11,827 nucleotides of DNA, taken from positions 1-11,827 of the forward strand of contig JANXSC010000384.1 in assembly GCA_025352845.1 (NCBI GenBank), given 5' to 3'. The DNA is from Opitutaceae bacterium (GTDB lineage: Bacteria > Verrucomicrobiota > Verrucomicrobiia > Opitutales > Opitutaceae). Numbering within the stretch: position 1 is the first letter of the stretch; each line of letters begins with the position of its first letter. Shown piece after piece: positions 6,055 through 11,827 of the stretch. Position numbers and translations under genes: made by a program. The notes under the pieces are model-generated. The model made no database searches, was not told the origin of the DNA, and saw only the letters and a program-made list of their open reading frames with translations.

Positions 6055-9000
6055 ATGAAGTGCCCGCAACAAATCGTCCATCTCCTGCTAGCCGCAGCCC
6101 TCGCGGTGACCGGGCGACTGCTGGCGGCCTCCCCGGTCATCAGCGAGTTCATGGCGTCGAACTCCCACTCGCCCCACACTCTCCGGGACGAGGATGGAGC
6201 GTTCTCCGATTGGATCGAAATCCACAACCCGGACACGATTCCAATCGATCTGAACGGTTGGTTTCTCACCGACACGGCGACGAACAAGGCGAAGTGGAAA
6301 TTTCCCGCCTTCGTCCTGCCGCCCGGCGGCTACCTGGTTGTCTTTGCCTCAGCCAAAGATCGCCGCGACCCGGCCCGCCCGCTGCACACGAACTTCTCGC
6401 TCAGCTCGCAGGGGGAATACCTCGGTCTCGTGATGCCCGATCAGACCACGGTGGCCTTCGAATACGCCCCAAGCTTTCCCGCCCAACGACCCGATGTTTC
6501 CTACGGTCTGATTCCGGGGACCAACGGCACCCCGGCAACACCGGGCTTTCTGAGCAAACCCACCCCGGGTGCGGCCAACGCCACGGCGGCGGCGGCGCTG
6601 CCCCAGTCGGTGGGCTTCTCCCGCACGGCCGGAGTTTTCAGCAGTAGCTTCATGCTCCTGCTCAATGGTGCCGCCGTGAACCAACGGATTCGCTATGTCG
6701 TGACCCCCGCCTCCGCCGGCACTGCACCCGAACCAACCGCCGCCTCACCGGAATACACCGGCCCCATCGCGATCAGTTCATCGGTGATTGTCCAAGCCTC
6801 GGTCTTTTCCGCCAGCGACTCAATCAAGGGCGCAACGACCACCAGCTTCTACGCCAAAATGGGGGCCAGCCTCAGCGGCTTCACGAGCAAACTTCCGATC
6901 CTCGTGATCGACACCCTCGGCTCCGGCCCGCTCGTCAAGGAAGCCCCCGTTCAGCCATCGTGGTTGTCTTCGTTCCCGCCGACCGCCAGCGGTTCGTCGC
7001 TGCAGAACGCCAGTCCCGAAGCGACCAGTCCGCTAAAAACGTCGGTGCGTGGATCCTCCTCCGCGATGTTTCCCAAAAACAGCTACAACCTCGATTTCAC
7101 AGATGCGACGGGCGACAAGCACGAGCAAGCGCTCTTCGATCTCACCGCCTCCGATCACTGGGCCTTGGTTGGAGTCTGGAAATACGATCTCACTCACATC
7201 AACAACGCCCTGATCTATTCGCTCTCGAACCAGATTGGGCGCTGGGCACCACGCGTTCGTTTCGCCGAAGTCTTCCTGAACACCACGGGCAACGATGTCG
7301 ATTCCGCCGACTACTCTGGGATCTATGCGCTCACCGATCGCGTCGAGGTCGGCAGCGATCGCGTCGACCTCAAGTCCCTCGATCCGGGAGATCTAAGCCC
7401 TTCGGCGATCACCGGCGGCTACATCATAAAAATCGACGCCAAATCCCCCGATGAAATCGGTTGGCAGACGAGCCATGCGCTGCCGGACACCAGCTCCTCG
7501 GTCATCCTCATCTCGCCCAAGGCCGACAGCGTGGCACCAGCCCAAGTCGACTACATCCGCACCTACGTTCAGCGGATGGAAAACGCGCTCTATGCCGACC
7601 GCGCGACCGGCTGGGCGCAACGCACCTATCTCGACTACATCGACCGCGCCTCGTGGGTGGACCACCACATCCTGAACACCTTTGCCGCCAATCCCGACGC
7701 CTTCGTGCGCAGCGCCTATTTCAACAAGGATCGCAACGGCCGGCTCCGCGCCGGCCCCGTCTGGGATTTCGACCGCGCCCTCGGCTCCTACTGGGACGAA
7801 CGCTCGTTCCGCTGGAACATCTGGTCGGGTCTCGGCGCGACCGACGTCTGGCAATCCGGCTGGTGGGGCCTCCTCGCCACCGACCCCGAGTTCATGCAGG
7901 AGTGGATCGATCGCTGGCAGGCTCTCCGCCGCGGCGAACTTTCAAACCCCAGTCTAATCTCCCTCGTCGGTTCGTTGAGCGCGCAGGTTGGCACCGAGGC
8001 CGCCGCGCGCGACGCCGCCCGCTGGCCCGACAATCAAAGTCCCTACGGCAGCTACTCCGCGGAAATCGAGCACAGGAAGGGTTGGGTCACGTTGCGCGCC
8101 CAGTGGATCGACGATCAATTTCTCCGGGCGCCGACGGCGGCCACCGCGAATGGCTTCATCACGTTCACCGCTCCGAGCGGTGCCAAACTCGCCTACACCC
8201 TCGACGGTTCCGACCCGCGCGCGCTCGGCGGTGACCTCGCACCCAACGCCATCCTCGCGTCCGCCCCGGTCTCGCTCCCGGCCAAAGCCAATATCCACGT
8301 GCGCAGCTATCGCGCGGAGTTGCGCGGCACATTTCCCGGCAGCCCATGGAGTTCCGCCACCGGCGGCGAGGCGACCTCTCCGCTTTCGCCCCAATCCCGC
8401 ATCGTCAATCTGTCCAGCCGCGCCATCATCGGCAGCGGCGACAACGCCCTCTTCGCCGGGGTTGTCATCGCCGACACCGAATCGAAACGCTACCTCGCCC
8501 GCGCCATCGGGCCGGGACTCGCCGCCTTCGGTGCGACGGGCATCATCGCCGATCCGCAGCTCAAGATTCTCTCGGGTAACGGCGCCGAACTCTTCCGCAA
8601 CACCGGGTGGGAAACCGGCATCGACGCTGCGCGGATGGCGGGCTACGACAAATCGGTCGGCGCGTTTCCGCTCGTCACCGGCGTCAAGGACTCCGCTCTC
8701 GCCAGCGCCCTGCCTTCGGGATCCTACAACCTCCAAATCTCGACGCCGTCGAATCAGCCTGGCATCGGCCTAGTGGAACTCTACGAACTCGACTCCAACG
8801 GCCGCACCGCGAACCTCTCGACCCGCGCCCGAGTCAAAGCCGGCGACGGCGCGCTCTTCGGCGGCTTCGTCGTGCAGGGCACCGCCTACAAACGCATGCT
8901 CATCCGCGCCGTCGGACCCACGCTCGCCTCGTTCGGCCTCACCGACGCCCTGCGCGACCCCGTGCTCGCCGTCTATTCGGGACAGACCATCGTCGCGACC

Positions 9001-9198
9001 AACGACCGCTGGGAACTCGCCGAGAATCCCGCCGCCATCGCCGCCGCCGGAGCCAGTGTGGGCGCGTTTGCCATGCCGGCGAAGAGTGAGGATGCCGCCG
9101 TCCTTGTCACCCTTCCGCCTGGTGCCTACACCGTGGCGGTCAGGGGCAAGTCCGGCACCGAGGGCATCGCTCTCCTCGAAATCTACGAGATTCCCTGA
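6055..9198 (+). CDS. Large secreted protein: lamin-tail, CotH-kinase and two tandem C-terminal domains
   Basis: A 1047-residue exported protein. Residues 1-25 form a signal peptide (HLLLAAALAVTGRLLAA) without a lipobox. Residues about 26-150 are a lamin-tail (LTD) domain (VISEFMASN, DWIEIHN, LNGWFLTD). Residues about 180-268 look like a chitobiase-type/Fn3-associated module (IRYVVTPAS ... YTGPIAISSSVIVQASVFS). Residues about 279-690 are a CotH-family atypical kinase domain: TSVRGSSSAMFPKNSYNLDF (329-348), WALVGVWKYDLTHINN (369-384), GIYALTDRVEV (422-432) and GPVWDFDRALGSYW (567-580), whose DFD corresponds to the kinase metal-binding motif. Residues about 695-765 are a second chitobiase-like module (YTLDGSDP). 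Residues about 783-912 and 918-1047 are two copies of the domain that ends the divergent phosphoesterase. CotH proteins phosphorylate spore-coat proteins in Bacillus; secreted LTD-CotH proteins of other phyla have no settled role. No strong Shine-Dalgarno precedes ATG 6055, but the signal peptide supports it. Confidence 0.88.
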   Translation: MKCPQQIVHLLLAAALAVTGRLLAASPVISEFMASNSHSPHTLRDEDGAFSDWIEIHNPDTIPIDLNGWFLTDTATNKAKWKFPAFVLPPGGYLVVFASAKDRRDPARPLHTNFSLSSQGEYLGLVMPDQTTVAFEYAPSFPAQRPDVSYGLIPGTNGTPATPGFLSKPTPGAANATAAAALPQSVGFSRTAGVFSSSFMLLLNGAAVNQRIRYVVTPASAGTAPEPTAASPEYTGPIAISSSVIVQASVFSASDSIKGATTTSFYAKMGASLSGFTSKLPILVIDTLGSGPLVKEAPVQPSWLSSFPPTASGSSLQNASPEATSPLKTSVRGSSSAMFPKNSYNLDFTDATGDKHEQALFDLTASDHWALVGVWKYDLTHINNALIYSLSNQIGRWAPRVRFAEVFLNTTGNDVDSADYSGIYALTDRVEVGSDRVDLKSLDPGDLSPSAITGGYIIKIDAKSPDEIGWQTSHALPDTSSSVILISPKADSVAPAQVDYIRTYVQRMENALYADRATGWAQRTYLDYIDRASWVDHHILNTFAANPDAFVRSAYFNKDRNGRLRAGPVWDFDRALGSYWDERSFRWNIWSGLGATDVWQSGWWGLLATDPEFMQEWIDRWQALRRGELSNPSLISLVGSLSAQVGTEAAARDAARWPDNQSPYGSYSAEIEHRKGWVTLRAQWIDDQFLRAPTAATANGFITFTAPSGAKLAYTLDGSDPRALGGDLAPNAILASAPVSLPAKANIHVRSYRAELRGTFPGSPWSSATGGEATSPLSPQSRIVNLSSRAIIGSGDNALFAGVVIADTESKRYLARAIGPGLAAFGATGIIADPQLKILSGNGAELFRNTGWETGIDAARMAGYDKSVGAFPLVTGVKDSALASALPSGSYNLQISTPSNQPGIGLVELYELDSNGRTANLSTRARVKAGDGALFGGFVVQGTAYKRMLIRAVGPTLASFGLTDALRDPVLAVYSGQTIVATNDRWELAENPAAIAAAGASVGAFAMPAKSEDAAVLVTLPPGAYTVAVRGKSGTEGIALLEIYEIP

Positions 9199-9254
9199 GC
9201 CGCCACGGCTCTCGGTTGCTGGAAACACAAGAGCCGCCCCCATGAAGGGGCGGC
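9197..9254 (+). terminator. Tandem GC hairpins after the CotH gene, possible terminator or 3'-end barrier
   Basis: Two hairpins follow, the first overlapping the stop codon: GAGCCG/CGGCTC (9197-9211, loop CCA) and a perfect GCCGCCCC/GGGGCGGC (9233-9254, loop CATGAA). No T-run follows either, so this is not a classic intrinsic terminator. Transcript-end protection is an equally good reading. Confidence 0.4.
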
Positions 9255-9486
9255 CCGTGTGACCTAACACCAAGCAAACCGTATTGAACCACTAACTGTC
9301 ACTGCCCCTGCGGACAGTGCTGACTACGCGGGGATAGACGGGCTTGTTTTCATAACGCTCAAAAAAAGTTCGGACTTTTTTGGGTTACCCCCAAACAATT
9401 CCCACCGCAGTCGGCACTTTGTGAGTTTGTTTGCTTGGACAGAGCTGCCCGCGCGCGCGCATGAGGGACGCGTTCACCCGTATAAC
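9255..9486. other. Non-coding spacer before the SIMPL gene
   Basis: No convincing ORF was found. It contains a hairpin-forming stretch around 9296-9327 (ACTGTC/GACAGT and CACTG/CAGTG), then the AAAAAAGT/ACTTTTTT hairpin at 9362-9381, then a run of sequence to the SIMPL start. The promoter of the SIMPL gene should lie between 9382 and 9486, but I see no consensus boxes I would defend. Confidence 0.5.
9362..9381. terminator. Bidirectional intrinsic-terminator-like hairpin
   Basis: AAAAAAGT (9362-9369), loop TCGG, then ACTTTTTT (9374-9381). The stem is AT-rich and ends in a T-run on both strands, so it could stop transcription in either direction, for example the end of the CotH transcript or of an unseen small RNA in 9255-9360. 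The low GC content of the stem makes it a weak terminator on paper. Confidence 0.45.
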
Positions 9487-10230
9487 ATGAACGTCTCCCT
9501 CCCCCGCCCGCATCTCTTCGGCCTGCTCGCCGGCCTCTTTCTAGCCGCCGGCATCGCCTTCGCCGCCCTTGTCTTCGCCAACACCTGGTCGCGCATCGCC
9601 GAGTCCCAAGTTGTCAACGTCACCGGCTCCGCCCGCAAAAACATCGTCTCCGATCTCGTGGTCTGGCGCGGGCGCTTCGCCGCCGAAGACGCCTCGCTCC
9701 TCGGCGCCAACGAGCAACTCAAGTCCGACCTCGCCAAAGTCGAAGCCTTCCTGCGCACGAAAGGCATCGGGACCTACACCCTCGCCCCCGTGCAAATTCG
9801 CGAGGTCACCAGCCGCGCCAAAGACGATGACGGCGAGACCGTCACGCGCCGCATCGGTTACCACCTCACCCAAACTGTCATCGTCCGCTCGACCGACATC
9901 GAGGCCGGCTCGCGCCTCGGTCGCGAATGCGCCCAACTGCTCAACGACGGCGTCGCCCTCGTGCAGGACGGCATCGAGTTTCTCTACACCAAGGCCGGCG
10001 AGGCCAAAGTCGAGATGATGGCCGAGGCCACCAAGGACGCCCGCGCCCGCGCCGAGCAAATCGGCGCGCAAGGCGGCCGCCGTATCAAGCAACTCCGCGC
10101 CGCCCGTATGGGCGTGATCCAGATCAATCCGCTCTACTCCGCCGAGACGAGCTGGGAGGGCAACAACGACCGCTCCTCCCTCGAAAAAACGATCACCGCG
10201 ACCGTCAGCGCCACCTTCGACCTCAACTGA
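9487..10230 (+). CDS. SIMPL-domain (DUF541 / YggE-like) membrane-anchored protein
   Basis: A 247-residue protein from ATG 9487. The frame extends upstream to a GTG at 9421, but that adds polar residues before the hydrophobic segment, so ATG 9487 is preferred. Residues about 9-31 (FGLLAGLFLAAGIAFAALVF) are a single N-terminal membrane anchor or uncleaved signal. From about 38 the SIMPL domain begins with VVNVTGSARKNIVSDLVVWR and continues through SDLAKVEAFLRTKGI, YHLTQTVIVRSTDI, LNDGVALVQDGIEFLYTKA, and a helix EATKDARARAEQIGAQGG, ending in ITATVSATFDLN. The paired beta-strand/helix layout and the A-(x)-A-R-A-x-A-E motif are typical. The domain would face the periplasm. E. coli YggE of this family is linked to oxidative-stress tolerance, but the biochemical role is unsettled and not predictable here. 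It appears monocistronic and convergent with the aminomutase gene. No good Shine-Dalgarno is seen. Confidence 0.85.
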   Translation: MNVSLPRPHLFGLLAGLFLAAGIAFAALVFANTWSRIAESQVVNVTGSARKNIVSDLVVWRGRFAAEDASLLGANEQLKSDLAKVEAFLRTKGIGTYTLAPVQIREVTSRAKDDDGETVTRRIGYHLTQTVIVRSTDIEAGSRLGRECAQLLNDGVALVQDGIEFLYTKAGEAKVEMMAEATKDARARAEQIGAQGGRRIKQLRAARMGVIQINPLYSAETSWEGNNDRSSLEKTITATVSATFDLN

Positions 10231-10231
10231 A

Positions 10232-10452
10232 ACCAATCGCCCGATGCGTTTAACCTGTAGGCCGGGCTGTTGGCCCACTGCCGCTGAGTTAAGGCCCGAA
10301 GCCGTGTGTCCTCGTAGGTCAGCTCGCTTGCGAGCGCTCTGGTCTCAAGCAGTCGGAGCGCTCGCAACCGAGCTGATCTACAAAACCAAAGCCGCTAACT
10401 CAACGGCCGGTTCTACAACAAGCCAATCGTCCAAAAGCATCGGGCGATTGGT
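10232..10452. repeat. 221-bp inverted-repeat structure after the SIMPL gene
   Basis: ACCAATCGCCCGATGC at 10232-10247 is perfectly inverted at 10437-10452 (16 of 16), starting 1 bp after the SIMPL stop codon. The inner part contains the second copy of the hairpin repeat family. A further CCAATCG at 10423-10429 can pair locally with CGATTGG at 10445-10451, giving alternative folds. Transcribed, the whole would be one long folded RNA. It may be a composite mobile element, or a repeat inserted into a pre-existing palindrome. Confidence 0.72.
10276..10409 (+). repeat. Dispersed hairpin repeat, copy 2 (MITE/REP-like, about 134 bp)
   Basis: Homologous to 1577-1674 in opposite orientation, sharing both ends (CACTGCCGCTGAGTTAAGG and CTAACTCAACGGCCG) and the CTACAAAACCAAAG block. 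The core hairpin is longer than in copy 1: 26-nt arms at 10314-10339 and 10356-10381 pair at 24 of 26 positions around a 16-nt loop. The ends are inverted with respect to one another around (C/T)TGAGTTA, as expected for a non-autonomous mobile or REPIN-like element. No ORF is convincing. The location between two convergent 3' ends is typical for such elements. Confidence 0.78.
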
Positions 10453-10646
10453 ATGAGAAAATCACGGCACAGGGAAACCGCCGTCGATCCATGCCGGTGC
10501 CAGACACGGACCGCGGTTACCGGCTTACCGCCGCCCGAAGCCCCAACGGGGCGAAATGCAATAGCCCAAGGCAACGCCCTGGGAAAACATCCGGGAAAAA
10601 CGAGCCCTGAAGGGGCGAGACTGGCGCACCAATCGCGCCGCCCACA
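10453..10646. other. Rest of the convergent intergenic gap, no gene
   Basis: A frame from 10453 to 10731 is open but has repeat-derived low-complexity composition and overlaps the aminomutase 3' end antisense, so I do not call it. The left part (10453-10539) has short palindromes such as CCGCGG and CGGTTACCG. The right part carries the REP-like cluster listed separately. No intrinsic terminator with a T-run was seen for either flanking gene. Confidence 0.55.
10540..10618 (+). repeat. REP-like hairpin cluster (GCCC..GGGGCGA units)
   Basis: Two related 15-mers, GCCCCAACGGGGCGA (10540-10554) and GCCCTGAAGGGGCGA (10604-10618), lie 64 bp apart as direct repeats. Each is a small hairpin (CCCC/GGGG; CCCT/AGGG) followed by GCGA. 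Between them is a third hairpin, CCCAAGGCAACGCCCTGGG (10565-10583). From general knowledge, very similar 'CCCTGAAGGGGCGA ... CCCAGGGCAACGCCCTGGG' modules are scattered through many Verrucomicrobia, Planctomycetes and Lentisphaerae genomes. They are unrelated in sequence to the 10276-10409 repeat. Confidence 0.65.
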
Positions 10647-11827
10647 TCACTTCACTGCCATCGACTCCACTCCACTCACCGGCAAGGCCTGCCCATCCGC
10701 CGCCACGAGTGGCGACTGCTTCAGCGGATAACTGAAACGCGTGCCCTCGTAATTACGGAAGATCACTTCGTCGTCCGTGATTTTTTCCACGTAGTCGGGA
10801 TTCATCGGCACCTTGCCGCCGCCGCCCGGCGCATCGATCACATACTGCGGCACCGCGTAGCCCGTCGTGTGGCCGCGCAAACCGCGGATGATCTCAAGCC
10901 CCTTGCGCACATCGACTTTGAAGTGCGCCCCGCCCGTGATGAGGTCCATCTGGTAAAGGTAGTAAGGCCGCACGCGCATCCGCAGCAGACGATGCACGAG
11001 TGCTTTCATCACGTCCAAGTCGTCGTTTACGCCGGCCAGCAGCACGCTCTGGTTGCCGAGCGGCACGCCCGCGAAACTCAGCCGCTCGCACGCCGCCTTC
11101 AGCTCCGCCGTGCATTCCTTCGGATGGTTCACGTGGATACTCATCCAGATCGGTCCGTATTTCTTAAAAATCTCGCAAAGCTCCGGCGTGATCCGCTGCG
11201 GCAGAAAAACCGGGATGCGCGAACCGATGCGGATAAACTCCACGTGCTTGATCGCGCGCAACCGTGAGATCAGGTGCTCGAGTTTTTTGTCGGAGAGCAG
11301 CAACGGATCGCCGCCGGAGAGCAGCACATCACGGATTTCCGGGTGCGCCTCGATGTAACGCAGGCCCTGCTCGTATTCCGGATGGAAATTGTAGTCCTGC
11401 GCGTTTGAGACCAGCCGGCTCCGCGTGCAGTAGCGGCAATAGGCCGCGCACCGATCCGTCACGAGAAACAGCACGCGATCCGGGTAGCGGTGCACCAGCC
11501 CCGGCACCGGCGAGTGGCCGTCCTCGTCGAGCGAATCGAGCATCTCCCCCTCGCTCACCAACAATTCGCCCGCGCGCGGAATCACCTGTTTCCGCAGCGG
11601 ACAGTTTGGATCGTTGCGGTCGATCAGGTTGAAAAAATACGGCGTGATCGCGAGGGCGAGCTTCTGGTTGGCGTGCTCGCAGCCGGCCTTCTCGTCCGAC
11701 GTGAGCGTCATGAACTTCTCCAACTGCTCCGTCGTCGTGATCCGGTTCTTGAGCTGCCACGTCCAGTCGTGCCAGTCGCTTTCGGGGATGTGCTGCCAAA
11801 GCCCCTGGCCTTGGAACCAAGTGGAGC
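10647..11827 (-). CDS. kamA: Lysine 2,3-aminomutase, KamA family radical SAM enzyme (N-terminus cut by window edge)
   Basis: Converts L-lysine to L-beta-lysine using a [4Fe-4S] cluster, S-adenosylmethionine and PLP. 392 residues are visible; the frame runs to the window edge, and the ATGs/TTGs inside are not the start because IPESDWHDWTWQLKNRI, the family's N-terminal motif, lies upstream of them. Counting from the first complete visible codon (11825), the radical-SAM cysteines are C126, C130, C133 (CAAYCRYC). SGGDPLL follows, then Asp294 in YQMDL and Asp331 in VIDAPGGGGK, with Lys338 as the PLP lysine. The two aspartates match those that bind the lysine side-chain amine; glutamate 2,3-aminomutases have other residues there. 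Only about 10-20 N-terminal residues should be missing. The C-terminus stops soon after RNYEGTRFSYP without the Cys-rich zinc-binding tail of the clostridial enzyme. No beta-lysine acetyltransferase (ablB) or EF-P gene lies in the window, so compatible-solute or other use is undecided. Confidence 0.92.
   Translation of the reverse strand, partial: STWFQGQGLWQHIPESDWHDWTWQLKNRITTTEQLEKFMTLTSDEKAGCEHANQKLALAITPYFFNLIDRNDPNCPLRKQVIPRAGELLVSEGEMLDSLDEDGHSPVPGLVHRYPDRVLFLVTDRCAAYCRYCTRSRLVSNAQDYNFHPEYEQGLRYIEAHPEIRDVLLSGGDPLLLSDKKLEHLISRLRAIKHVEFIRIGSRIPVFLPQRITPELCEIFKKYGPIWMSIHVNHPKECTAELKAACERLSFAGVPLGNQSVLLAGVNDDLDVMKALVHRLLRMRVRPYYLYQMDLITGGAHFKVDVRKGLEIIRGLRGHTTGYAVPQYVIDAPGGGGKVPMNPDYVEKITDDEVIFRNYEGTRFSYPLKQSPLVAADGQALPVSGVESMAVK

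Noticed and set aside
9541..10278. 245-codon minus-strand frame antisense to the SIMPL gene
   Set aside because: Gly/Ala/Asp/Val-rich shadow of the SIMPL coding strand, starting inside the inverted repeat.
10540..10618. CRISPR array
   Set aside because: There are only two related 15-mers with an intervening hairpin, no regular spacer units and no cas genes, so a REP-like cluster fits better.

Overview
The window looks like chromosomal DNA of a GC-rich verrucomicrobium, most likely of the Opitutaceae. The reasons are the strong G/C bias in third codon positions, the mix of a TonB receptor with large secreted LTD/CotH and PhoD-type proteins, and a roughly 130-residue C-terminal domain of a type I associate with secreted proteins of this group. 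The taxonomic call is inference from protein style; no marker gene is present.

Layout from left to right. Positions 1-1500 (minus strand) hold the start of a gene that runs off the left edge and, 6 bp upstream of it, a complete gene for a SIR2-like plus TIR fusion protein. This is a probable NAD-directed defence or signalling protein whose SIR2 part looks degenerate and whose TIR part keeps the expected glutamate. A 98-bp hairpin repeat (1577-1674) separates it from a TonB-dependent outer-membrane receptor (1703-3835, minus). The receptor is preceded by a clear TPP riboswitch (3914-4008) with a terminator-type expression platform (3871-3911), which makes it a thiamine-related uptake gene. Upstream on the same strand is a secreted PhoD-like metallophosphoesterase (4107-5825). 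Divergently transcribed from it is a 1047-residue secreted protein with lamin-tail, chitobiase-like and CotH-kinase domains (6055-9198). The phosphoesterase carries one copy, and the CotH protein two tandem copies, of the same C-terminal domain.

Further right are a stretch with three hairpins including a bidirectional terminator-like one (9199-9486), a membrane-anchored SIMPL/DUF541 protein (9487-10230, plus), and a 416-bp repeat-filled gap between convergent genes (10231-10646). That gap holds a second copy of the 1577-1674 repeat family inside a 221-bp inverted-repeat structure, plus a separate GCCC..GGGGCGA REP-like cluster. Last comes a lysine 2,3-aminomutase gene (minus strand) that lacks only its extreme N-terminus at the right edge.

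Most genes here appear to be independent units. The clear functional links are riboswitch to receptor, the SIR2-TIR gene with its truncated downstream neighbour, and the divergent phosphoesterase/CotH pair sharing a C-terminal domain. The most interesting points are the SIR2-TIR unit, the shared C-terminal domain and the dispersed hairpin repeat family.
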